Positions 34,680-64,000 of a stretch of 64,000 nt of DNA are shown here, piece by piece (the stretch's first letter is position 1; each line of letters opens with the position of its first letter). Under the pieces are notes generated by a model that saw only the letters and a program-made list of their open reading frames with translations, made no database searches and had not been told where the DNA came from. Source of the DNA: Acipenser ruthenus (Eukaryota; Chordata; Actinopteri; Acipenseriformes; Acipenseridae); NCBI RefSeq assembly GCF_902713425.1, contig NC_081231.1, forward strand, positions 1,808,760 to 1,872,759, in the 5' to 3' direction. The translations under genes and the position numbers were made by a program.

Positions 34680-35861
34680 TGTAACATTTTAATAAGATCA
34701 CTAAATATGTCTTTAAAATACGATAGCACCTCTTCAGGTGAGAAGCGCAAACTGAAGGCAAAGCAAGTTATTTTTACAGCTCAATTAAAATCTAGCGTCT
34801 TTTATTCAGCTGATCCTATATAATAAAAATAAAAAATAATAAAACTTTGTTTATAGCTCAGTATGACTTATTCTATTCTACAGATCAATAAACACAGTCA
34901 GCACAACAAGCTCCCGCCCAACTGTCTTTCAGCTCTCTCTATTGGTTAAAAGGGGTAAGCCAGCGCCACACTTTAAAAATCTTTTTAAAAAAAAACCCAC
35001 TGTTCTATTGGTCCCCCAACACGTCAATCACAACAGCAAGCCCCGCCCGTTTTTGTTCATAGAATCGGGGAGGTCATGAAACTGCACGGCTGTGTCCGCC
35101 ATGTTGGCTCCAACCTCTCTATGGATAATTATACGATTCTGCGTGACTGTGGAGCCAAAATGGCACCAGATTCACCGCTCTTTTTATTATTGTAAACCGG
35201 AGCGCCTGCGAACTGAACAGAGAGCAAGGTCCGTGTTGTGTTTCGATAGGTGGGCGGAAGGGGTATTTAAAAATAAAAATAAATATATCGAAATATATTT
35301 AAAAAGGCTTATGAATACAGGAAGTCACGCGATATTTATTGATTAGAGCTAATACTATTATTATTATTATAATCCGGGTGGCGATTTTTCTTTTAGTTTT
35401 TTTAGAATCGCCAATAGCCTACTGTCTGTGCGTTTCCTTGTACGGTTTAACGCAAATTCACATATTTACTAATAACAGAGATAATTATAGACGTCACTAC
35501 GTGTATTTTGTAGAGAAGTCGTTGTCGTGATTGGTCATTTTTTAAGTTGTCAGTTTCGAATCATTTCAAACGTCCGTGTGACATTTTCTCTCTTCTGGAA
35601 AAATAGATTTGTACAGATTGAACTTCTGCGTGTGTGTGCTGCTCAGCCAACATAAGAGACACTTCAAATGCTTTGCATGTGGCGAGACAGTATTAACAAC
35701 TAATATCAATAGGTTAATATTGTGCAGGATTCTGATATGAATCATTAATGACAAATTAATTACTATTTGAATGAATAGCACGACCACATTACTGAGCGAA
35801 GGAAAGTTATAAAATACAATGCGGGCAACTAACTAAATACAATACGTAAAATAAATACTGC

Positions 35862-35895
<34 letters not shown>

Positions 35896-36057
35896 TGCCG
35901 CTGTCGGGGTTTGAACCTTAGAACTCGTTTGATTTGGAAATTACGTCAATGATTGCACACACTAAACCAAACTGGTGGACCAGCATTAGCAGTATAAATT
36001 AAACACTGTTTTCGTATCCTTGTTTTGGCTATACTGTTTTAAAAATCGTTAATAAAA

Positions 36058-38682
36058 ATGATCCGTTTGTCGGGTCGAGTGTGGAGCCGCGCCGAGTCGT
36101 GCTGTCAGTTCATGCCGATTGTGATCAACACGTTCCTGGTGCTGGCCATCACGGCCGAAGTGATGTATTTGGTTGTGGTGGAGGCGCCCCGGGACCCGGG
36201 AGAGAAGCACGGCGAGTGGAGCGCGGTGTGGAAAGCGACGCACATCGCCTCCCAGCTCTTCATGCTGGGCAACATCATGTGGAACGCAAGGCTGTTTCTG
36301 AAGAGGAGCCCCAGCATTCGGGGCGTGTTTCTCGAAGGAGCTGGATTCGGGCAAGGCTGGAAGTAAGTTAATAATTAAAAAAAACACCAACCTTCACACT
36401 TATATTTTATTTGGTAATATAATTTATTTTAGTGGCCGTTTTTTAAGCCTGGAACTCAAGATTTGCCTTCTAGAACCATGGTCGTGGAAGGGGGGGGGGG
36501 GGGGCGGAGTCACAGAGGAGACACAGCAGTTGGAATGCTGTGTCAGTGAGTGTTTCACGTTTCATGTGACACAAAATTTGTGTTTTATAAACTGATTTAA
36601 AGACGTTGACAAAAACTCCTAGTCCGGACTGTTCCCTCCGGCAAGATCCATTGCAAAGTTTATTTTCATTTTGAACAGCCATCTGGTATTAGACTAGACA
36701 GAAGAAAGTTCTCAGTTTGCTCGCCTTGCCTTCAGGAAGTCCGTTTAGCATTACTTTCTTGATCCTTCCACCTCAGAAGCTGGTTAGTCAGCAAAGAAGC
36801 CAGCGAAGGGGTGAGGATGATGTCGCTCTCCCTGTGACCCAGGAAGCGCAAGACGATCTGAAAGCAAGGTCTGCAAACAGAAGTTTCATCATCCTAGTTT
36901 AGTACCAGATATCGGGTTTTAAAATGAAAGGACACAGATTTCCAAACTGCACACTTGAGACTTACAGCAGTGTGCAAATATATTCAAACACCCCGTTGCG
37001 ATTTGTCGTGCAGATGAAATCAAACCGCTGTGACTGAAAATTGTCTGATTTAATTGACCACTTTAATAGGCCACACATGCAATTCAATTAAAACAGTATG
37101 ACAAAGGAACACGCAGCCCCAAATGGTAAAACGCGTGCGACTTTTTAGAAGTTGTTTAAGATGCCTAATTAAGATAACCCCCTCTCGCTGCAGGTACTGC
37201 TACAGCTGCGAGACTCACATCCCTCCCCGCTGCTCACACTGCTTCGACTGCAAGGCCTGTGTGCTTCGACGGGATCACCACTGCGTTTTCTTCGGCCAGT
37301 GCGTGGGCTTTCGAAATTACCGTTATTTCCTGAGCTGTCTGCTGTACATGAGCGCGGGGCTGCTGTACGCTGTGGTGCTCAACTCGGAGGTGTTCATGCT
37401 CATTCTTCAGGAGGGCCTCACCCTGCACAGCACCATGCTGCTGCTGATGCCCTGGATCATGCTGGTTATCGGTGAGACAGCCTTCTTGCTCGAAAGGGAC
37501 AGTCAGTTTCTCCGTTCTGTTGGTCCCCGTGATCCAGTGGTTTGCAGTGCACAGGTCACGGTTCAAAACCTTTCTTTCTTTTCTGTTTTCCCGGTTTGCA
37601 AACGGTTGAATAATAATACTGGCTCTACGCGTGATGTGTATCGCCAGCATGTAAACCACGGGGTTCAGTCCTGAAATAATAATGCAAAGATCAACACACA
37701 ACACAGACACGGTCACTTTACTTTACCGGTCTTTATCATAACCACAGCAGTGTGGAGTAGTGGTTAGGGCTCTGGACTCTTGACCGGAGGGTCGTGGGTT
37801 CAATCCCAGGTGGGGGACACTGCTGCTGTACCCTTGAGCAAGGTACTTTACCTAGATTGCTCCAGTAAAAAAACCCAACTGTATAAATGGGTAATTGTAT
37901 GTAAAAATAATGCGATATCTTGTAACAATTGTAAGGATAAGGGTGTCTGCTAAGAAATAAATAATAAATAATAATAACCACATCAAAGGGACCGATTACA
38001 TCGCCACACCCCCTGTTATACCCTTAGCCACGCCCCCTGCGATAGCTAGTTCAGTCACGTCCCTCCAGTCCATGACTGACACATCACGTACCGCATTAGG
38101 GTGATGACTCCGCCCCCTAGGATTCATTCGCTCTCTGTCACAGAACCCCCAGCCCTGTCAATCACAACAAGAAGTGACTTTTTTTTTTTTTGCACATCCC
38201 TACCAGTTATATTACTTACTGACCCTCTCTCTCTCTGTCTCTCTCTCTGTCTCTCTCTCTCCCCTCTGTCCCCCTCCTCTCTCTTTCTCTTTCTTTCTCC
38301 TTTCTCTCCCCCCTCTCTTTCTCTCTCTCTCCTCCCCTCCTCTCTCTGTCTCTCTCCTCTCTCCCCCTCCTCTCTCTCCCCCTCCTCTCTCCCCTCTCCC
38401 CTCCCCCCCTCCTCTCTCTCCCCCTCCTCTCTCCCCCTCTCCCCTCTCCCCCTCCTCTCTCTCCCCCTCTCCTCTCTCCCCCTCCTCTCTCTCGCTCTCT
38501 CTCTCTCTCTCCCCCTCCTCTCTCTCCCCTCCTCTCTCTCCCCCTCCTCTCTCTCCCTCTCCCCCTCTCCCCTCTCCCCCTCCTCTCTCTCGCTCTCTCT
38601 CTCTCTCTCTCCCCCTCCTCTCTCTCTCCCCTCCTCTCTCCCCCTCCTCTCTCTCCCTCTCCCCCTCTCCCCTCTCCCCCTC

Positions 38683-38713
<31 letters not shown>

Positions 38714-38748
38714 CCCCTCCTCTCTCTCTCCCCTCCCCTCTCCCCCTC

Positions 38749-38779
<31 letters not shown>

Positions 38780-38885
38780 CCCCTCCTCTCTCTCCCCTCC
38801 TCTCTCTCCCCCTCCTCTCTCTCCCTCTCCCCCTCTCTCCTCTCCCCCTCCTCTCTCTCGCTCTCTCTCTCTCTCTCTCCCCCTC

Positions 38886-38916
<31 letters not shown>

Positions 38917-38951
38917 CCCCTCCTCTCTCTCTCCCCTCCCCTCTCCCCCTC

Positions 38952-38982
<31 letters not shown>

Positions 38983-39405
38983 CCCCTCCTCTCTCTCCCC
39001 TCCTCTCTCTCCCCCTCCTCTCTCTCCCTCTCCCCCTCCTCTCTCCCCTCCTCTCTCTCCCCCTCCTCTCTCTCTCTCTCAGGTCAGGTGACCCCCCGTG
39101 CGTTCCTCTTCGCCTTCATCGCTGACACCTGCGTGGTGGGCTGCCTGTGTGTCTCTGCGTTCCTCCTCTTCCACGTGACTCTGATGCTCCGCGGGCAGAC
39201 CACGCGGGAGTGGTACTCCAGCCGCCGGCCGTACAGCCTGGGCTGGCGCCGGAACGCGTGCGAGTGCCTGGGGCAGCGCTGGTACCTGGCCTGGCTGTGC
39301 CCGCTCATCCCCTCACCCCTGCCCGGCGACGGGATCCACTTCCAGGTCACTGCCCCCCTGGCTGAGACCCCCAGTACTGCAGCTCCGGGGCCCCCCAGAA
39401 ACTAG
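36058..39405 (+). CDS. zdhhc24: Probable palmitoyltransferase ZDHHC24
   Basis: Three exons, 36058-36362, 37194-37471 and 39083-39405, with matching phases (2, then 1), give 301 residues; human ZDHHC24 has 284. The protein is a multi-pass membrane enzyme that transfers palmitate to cysteines of target proteins, probably at the Golgi or endoplasmic reticulum. The cysteine-rich domain (about 102-145) reads YCYSCETHIPPRCSHCFDC, then KACVLRRDHHC, with the catalytic DHHC at residues 129-132. Hydrophobic helices flank it: about residues 20-40, 65-85, 148-200 and 210-240. SPSIRGVFLEGAGFGQGW, LRGQTTREW and SPLPGDGIHFQ match ZDHHC24 closely from memory. The start ATG at 36058 is the first in the frame. 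It is divergent from the kizuna-like gene and tail to tail with catsper1. Confidence 0.93.
36965..37180 (+). repeat. Dispersed repeat next to zdhhc24 exon 2
   Basis: Reverse complement of much of 33060-33280 and similar to 27905-28025. It ends about 15 bp before the exon 2 acceptor, so part of the zdhhc24 branch-point region may derive from it. It holds a single unit-like block (AACACCCCGTTGC) that corresponds to the expanded 24-bp array at 33.3 kb. Confidence 0.6.
37194..37471 (+). CDS. zdhhc24: zdhhc24 exon 2 (DHHC catalytic domain)
   Basis: From acceptor CTCGCTGCAG to donor ATCG|GTGAGA. It encodes the full zinc-binding cysteine-rich domain with DHHC and the following membrane helices (LLYMSAGLLYAVVLNSEVF and LLLMPWIMLVI). 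Confidence 0.93.
37745..37976 (+). repeat. SINE family 1, full copy
   Basis: + orientation, in zdhhc24 intron 2, with intact A and B boxes and an ATAATA tail. Confidence 0.88.
37985..38144 (-). mobile_element. LTR fragment (same family as 22192)
   Basis: The reverse complement carries 'tgtgacagagagcgaatgaa' and the 'gcggta..gatgtgtcagtcat' block found at 22192-22400. It is an LTR U3 remnant in zdhhc24 intron 2; broken fossil. Confidence 0.6.
38223..39082 (+). repeat. CT-rich satellite forming the zdhhc24 exon 3 acceptor tract
   Basis: About 860 bp almost purely of C and T, with higher-order units of roughly 90-100 bp marked by isolated G residues (CTCTCGCTCTCTC). It runs without a break into TCTCTCTCAG, the exon 3 splice acceptor. 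The open frames through it are serine/leucine/proline repeats with no meaning. Confidence 0.92.
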
Positions 39406-39639
39406 CCCCCTTCAGCGGGGACCAGCCGCAGCTTCACTCCTAGAACTGTATTGTGAGCAACCCAGGCAAACGGCATGGAGGACTGTGGGGGTCAGTTTAC
39501 TGATCTGAGCACTAGTGGATCTTAATATCATCAAGAAAAGAGACAGTGACAAAGAGTTCTGCTCGAAACGTCTGTCACTGATTTAATTTTCAAGTTCCAA
39601 ATTCATCACCATGTTTGCTGTTGGCTACAATTACTTTAG

Positions 39640-39870
39640 ACAAGTCTGTGATGCGAGAGGCAATCTGGTTATGCTGTGGGAATGCTATCCCAAACTTTAA
39701 GCTGAGGGAACACGAAGCCTCTTGTGCAGGAACAGCGGCTTGAAACCTGGAACCAGGAGACCTAGTTTGAGGTTCCTGTATCAAACCCCAAGTCTCCCCT
39801 GGAGTGCCGTGCAGTGGCCTGAAACCTGGTCTCCCGAAACCAAGTTCCAAGCCACACAGCGGCTCTGTGT
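39640..39870. repeat. Dispersed repeat, inverted relative of 44696-44870
   Basis: Shares the block 'ctcttgtgcaggaacagcgg' and the following 100 bp with 44696-44870 in reverse orientation. Family unknown. Confidence 0.6.
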
Positions 39871-40599
39871 TCCCAGCTTTAGTGTTTCCAAATTTAGCAC
39901 CATCAAGTGTTTAATAGTTATGGATGATCTAACACCGCCAGCATTGAAATAATCAATATACTCAATCTGGCAGCTAAGACAAGCAGCTCAGTGCTGTCGG
40001 CCCTCTGTGTCGGTCTCTCCTCGCTCATTGAGTTTGGTGTTACGCACTCAGAACCATTGTGTAGCCGCTGTCAGATTGAAGACATCAGGTGGCCCTGGCG
40101 GGGTTATAAAAACAAAGTGTTTATTGTGCTGCCTCTCAAGACCCAAACTTCTAGTCCTTGTGAAAATCCTCTTCTGTAGTCTGCGATGGGGAGAAGAGGA
40201 GAGAGAGTCAGCTAATATAATATATGTATATATATATATATATGTATTGACTACCCCGCACCTTTTAATTATCTCTACAATCACTTGTTGGTTCTTTTGC
40301 AGTTACTACATTTGAAAGTGTATCTCGTGGTCTGCCACTTTGGAATCAAATCTGCTTTTCCTGGCAGTACACTGCTGTGCACTAGATGGCGCTGGTGCTT
40401 ACTAATGGAGCTTTGGCTGATCTAGCCTGTGGTACAGATGTCTATGGCAGACAATTAGAACTGGAGAGAAGCTCCTGAACTCTTAGCACAGACTTATCAA
40501 ACATGTAAAGAGAAAAAAGCAATCGGATTCTCACTAAGACCCACTCGGAATGATTGCAAACATGAGGAAAAGGTAAAGGGACAGTGAGACCAGTGTGCG

Positions 40600-40639
40600 C
40601 ACACACACCCACACACACACACACTAACACACACACCGA

Positions 40640-40675
<36 letters not shown>

Positions 40676-40724
40676 GAGACACACACACACACACACACAC
40701 GAGACACACACACACACACACACA

Positions 40725-40762
<38 letters not shown>

Positions 40763-40819
40763 CACACACACACACACACACTCACAGACACACACACGAG
40801 ACACACACACACACACACA

Positions 40820-40850
<31 letters not shown>

Positions 40851-41490
40851 ACACACACACTAACACACACACACACACACACACTAACACACACACACAC
40901 ACTAACACACATAGACACACACTCACACACAGAGACACACACACACACTAACACACACACACACACACACGAGACACACAGAGACACACACTCACACACA
41001 CACACACACACAGAGTCACACACACACAGAGACACACACACTAACACACACACACACACACAGACACGCACACAGACACACACACACAGAGTCACACACA
41101 GTGACACACACACACACAGTCACACCCACTGACACACACACACACACAGAGTCACACACACAGAGTCACACACACTGACACACAGACACACACACACACA
41201 GAGTCACACACACACACACACAGACACACAGAGACACACACACACACACTAACACACACACACATACACACACTGACGCACAGAGACACACACACAGACA
41301 CACATACACACACAGAGACACGCACACACAGACACGCACAGAGGTACACACTAACACACACACAGACACACACACAGAGTCGAACACACTGACACACAGA
41401 CACACACACACACACACACACACTAACACACAGAGACACATACACACACAGAGACAGACACACACAGAGACACACACACACACACAGAGG
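40600..41490. repeat. Compound (CA)n block with GACACA/TAACACA interruptions
   Basis: About 890 bp of CA dinucleotides broken by 'actaac', 'gagaca' and 'gagtca' variants. All open frames are cysteine/valine or threonine/histidine repeats and are not genes. Confidence 0.95.
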
Positions 41491-42489
41491 TCCTCACAGT
41501 CATGTAATAATTGCTGAGCACCTGAAGGGTTACAGATATTTGTTTACAGATTGAGAGTTTATCGGATTGCTCTCTGAAACGTCTATAGGAGGGGAGGGGG
41601 GGGGGGTGGTGCAGAATCAAGGCAGTTATCGTGGTCACTGTGTGGAGTGTGACAGGCAGAAGGCAACTTGTTTTTGCACTGAGTGGTTTACAAGTGACAG
41701 ATCTCATTCCCAAGAGTTAAACAAAGTCTCGTTTCAGGTCGTCAATACGGGTTTTCCTGCAGATGACTGAATCCATAAAAGACTGTACTTTTCTAGTTGT
41801 CTTAAGAAGCAACTACATTATCTTAATCAACTCCTGCTTTGTAGTCTATTCACCAAACACACACAAACACATATATATATATTTTGGAGGGAGCAATGCT
41901 TTCGTATGCATTTAAAACTGTGCAGTACTTGTGCCAACTTAAAGTTTCTTTCTAATATATTCAATTGTGCGTTTCATTATTTCCATGTGAGGTGCTAGTT
42001 TAATGAAGACTTGTTTTCATAGCTAATGTGTTTGAGTCTTTATTTCTACCCTACTGTGAAGCTAAGAGGGGTACAAACCGCATCACAGACCCTAATCAGC
42101 AGTAATCATGGGCTACGCAACGTTACGCAAGATAAGATAGTCTTGTCGGGCGCTGTACAGAGTTAATGAAAAGATTATGAATGCAAACCTCTGATTCTGA
42201 GTGCAGCTGTGCAAAGCATGCTGTTATCTGGCTGCTGTCAGGGACAGAATGTTTTATTGCCTGAGAAAGAATCAATAGAACTGACCTCACCTGACCTTGT
42301 GCGAAGCAGGAGTTGTCTGGTGAACATGTTGCTGACACACAGAGGTAAGCCAGCACTAAGCTTTGCAAAGGGGTGTAGAGACTGTATGAAACTGCAGCAC
42401 TTGGAGGTGCATTGGAGAAGCCTCAAGATCCTCCAGGAACACACACCAGCGCGGTGTCCGATTCTTCCACGAACTGGTAGCTTATAGTC

Positions 42490-42765
42490 ATTTAGCAGAC
42501 GCTTTTATCCAAAGCGACTTACAGAGACTAGAGGGTGAACTACGCATCATCAACAACTGCTGCTGCTGCTGCTGCAGAGTCACTTCCAATAGGAGCTTGT
42601 TTGTTTTACGTCTCATCCGAAGGACGGAGCGCAAGGAGGTTCAGTGACTTGCTCAGGGTCACACACACACACACACACAGTGAGTCGGTGGCTGAGCCGG
42701 GATTTGAACCTCCTGATTAGATAAGAAGCCCCTTTCTGCAACCACTGGCTCACCAAGCCTCCTTT
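42490..42765 (-). repeat. tRNA-derived SINE, family 2
   Basis: In reverse orientation: the head (CCAGTGGTT-like A box and a B box seen as GGGATTTGAACC) is at the right and the fish 3' core (GCAGACGCTTTTATCCAAAG) at the left. Contains a small CTG run and a (CA)n run. Other copies: 46893-47156, 52807-53048 and a partial one at 58536-58628. Confidence 0.85.
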
Positions 42766-42848
42766 AAACAACGTGTGTAACTTCTAATGCATTCAAGGAA
42801 AGGAAACTTGTTATATGTGGACACAGCGCTGTGATTGTGAGACTCTTT

Positions 42849-49405
<6,557 letters not shown>

Positions 49406-49742
49406 TGTACAAGCAATATTCCCCCCTAGTGATTCTATTAAACAGTTTTACACCGTTACTAACTACAGCAGAGCACCGTGACTAGAGTATTAGTTTTACC
49501 TGAGATATCTTGAACTGAATCAGTTCTTCTTGTGTTTAGGGCTTGAAGCCTTTTTTTTAAAACCATTAGAACTCCCCAGTGTTCTTGTTCTTCAGTGACA
49601 TCACAATGGAACCCAGTGGATCGGTCACAGGTTCCGGAATGACGTAACCAAAGACAATGGACAGCAAGTTAGCATCTCGCATAGATCTGATTGGCTCTTG
49701 TAATGCTGAAATGTGAATTTCCCGATTATCCATAATTCTGTA

Positions 49743-49821
<79 letters not shown>

Positions 49822-50794
49822 CGTTTCGGACAAAAGCCCCTCAGCTGTGTAATAAGAAAAGTAACCAGTGCAGTAAATATAGTATTTCTCAAGGTGCTAT
49901 AAATAAAGGGTACTTTTTCATAAGGGGGAATCCTATTTCAATTATTTTCTTATAGTTGTGACACCACACAGACAGACAGACGGACGGACAGACAGACAGA
50001 CAGACGCAGTTTAAATGAGACTCATTCGAGACGCGCGTCATCAAAGAAAGGGTTTAATAATTCTCATTAAGGGGGGTTTAGTAAAGAGGCGATTGATGGG
50101 ATTAGTTTGGTTTCCTGTCTGTTCTGAGAATTCAGACTCTCTCTCTCTCACCCACACACGCAGAGACTCGCTTCACGACCAGCACAGAGTTTTACAGATC
50201 TCTCTGGACAGAACAGGTGCGGACCGACAGACGGACAGACACACAGACACGCAAACAGAGATGGCTAGCTGACAGCACAGGTGACACGCAGAGGTCCGAC
50301 AGAGAGACCGCGATCGAAACGTGAACACCGCGTACTGGTACGCAAATCGGACAAGCGCGTCGGGTCACGCAGTTAAAAACTACGCTCAGCTTGCTTGAAA
50401 ATGTATTTATTTATTTATTTTTTTGGACAATCTATTTTTAATGTAATATAATGTTTTAATATGTTGTTCCTGCTTCCTTACTCTCTGTTTTATCAGATTA
50501 GTGTAAGGAATTCGCATAACTTACTATTTATTTTCGTGTTTGGCATACCTTTGCAGTTTATCTTAACCTAATCGCAGCTTGACTTGTTTAGCTGGAATAG
50601 AACCGGTACGTTCTCGTACCTCCAGAGGCTACATTACATACAGTGCACGCTTTTACTTTGCAGAATTGTCAAGGTGAGAATTTACTTACTAGTATTTATA
50701 TATATACTGGGACATGTTTATATATATATAAACGTGTCCAAGTCCAAAAGGGTATGTTTGTACGGTTAATTCTTCTCGGTTTCCTTGCTCAGCG
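49406..50794. other. Divergent interval between catsper1 and the PRKD gene
   Basis: Start codons of both genes face outward across 1.4 kb. Contents: a (TA)n run (49746-49819) and a GACA-rich patch (about 49968-50005). TTTCCTTGCTCAG directly before the PRKD start codon looks like a splice acceptor, so PRKD may have an upstream non-coding exon in this interval. Confidence 0.5.
49746..49819. repeat. (TA)n microsatellite
   Basis: A TA run of about 74 bp. Confidence 0.95.
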
Positions 50795-63716
<12,922 letters not shown>

Positions 63717-64000
63717 GTGAGAGACCCAGGCAGGGGAGTGATCCGAGAGCGCAGCCAGCACGGATCAGAAGCACAGGCACAGCGTGCTGCAGTGCATTAC
63801 AGGGAACCCGTGTTTTGGCACAGTACTAGAGCATTTTGTTCAGGTTGGAGCCCAGCTTGTTTTCCACAAACAAAACAAAACATTGAACTAAATCATGAGA
63901 CATTTCAACAGAGAAAGAAAGACTATGTAACCGTTTCATTGTCTAATACTGTATAATAAATTAAAACGTGCGTAGAAATACATTACTGTATTAGATTAGG
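63717..64000 (+). other. Start of PRKD intron 13
   Basis: Donor CAG|GTGAGA at 63717. The remainder to the window end shows no recognised feature. Confidence 0.7.

Larger units (their letters stand above)
34137..36057. other. Divergent interval between the kizuna-like gene and zdhhc24
   Basis: Both genes start outward from this 1.9-kb stretch, so it must carry both promoters. It contains a 40-bp minisatellite array (34365-34567), a (TA)n run (34614-34676), a CCCGCCC-bearing stretch near 35040 and a (TTA)n run (about 35864-35893). No clear TATA box was picked out for either gene. Confidence 0.5.
39406..42848. other. Interval between zdhhc24 and catsper1 stop codons
   Basis: The two genes converge here. 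Contents: a dispersed repeat (39640-39870), a CA-rich block (40600-41490) and a SINE family 2 copy (42490-42765). TTTATT at 42253-42258 (AATAAA on the - strand) is a possible catsper1 polyadenylation signal. No further gene is seen. Confidence 0.5.

Noticed and set aside
38101-39091. Ser/Leu/Pro frames of over 300 residues in zdhhc24 intron 2
   Set aside because: They are translations of the CT-rich tract. The real protein uses only 39083-39405 from this area.
40442-41490. Cys/Val and Thr/His frames in the CA-rich block
   Set aside because: Simple-repeat translation; both strands are equally open.

Overview
This is animal nuclear DNA, almost certainly from a ray-finned fish. The genes have introns with GT-AG (once GC-AG) splice sites, and CR1/L2-type LINE fragments, tRNA-derived SINEs with the fish 3' core (AAGTCGC...GGGCGTCTGCTAA), MITEs, LTR elements and many di- and minisatellites fill the spaces. 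A foxa4-type gene plus this repeat set fits a non-teleost fish such as a sturgeon or paddlefish; that is inference only.

Five protein-coding genes can be read. (1) foxa4, + strand, 3972-9533, two coding exons. (2) A kizuna-like centrosomal coiled-coil gene, - strand, 34136-24133, at least eleven exons. (3) zdhhc24, + strand, 36058-39405, three exons. (4) catsper1, - strand, 49405-42849, eleven exons. (5) A protein kinase D (PRKD) gene, + strand, 50795 to beyond the window end, thirteen exons visible, running from the N-terminus to the ATP-binding lobe. Exon borders were found by reading both strands and checking that splice phases match. The kizuna-like and zdhhc24 genes are divergent (1.9 kb apart), as are catsper1 and PRKD (1.4 kb apart); zdhhc24 and catsper1 are tail to tail. 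The five proteins do not form one pathway: they are a developmental transcription factor, a centrosome protein, a palmitoyltransferase, a sperm calcium channel subunit and a signalling kinase. What ties them together is ancestry. In human, FOXA1-PRKD1, FOXA3-PRKD2 and FOXA2-KIZ are linked pairs and ZDHHC24 and CATSPER1 lie on 11q13. The window therefore looks like the fourth, foxa4-bearing member of one vertebrate paralogon.

Between foxa4 and the kizuna-like gene (10.4-24.1 kb) lie a decayed Ty3/Gypsy fragment with a probable LTR, a complete and apparently very young non-autonomous LTR element (18093-21801, near-identical 601-bp LTRs, GGCAG target duplication, gag-like zinc-knuckle frame only), a probable solo LTR, SINEs and minisatellites. 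A 40-bp minisatellite recurs as five clear arrays, all in the same orientation, in intergenic DNA and PRKD introns.

The most notable features are a 36-bp minisatellite in PRKD that copies the exon 9 splice donor ten times, mostly in frame; splice-acceptor pyrimidine tracts of zdhhc24 and catsper1 grown into long CT repeats; a GC-AG intron inside the first PRKD C1 domain; and a long fold-back element in the foxa4 3'UTR.
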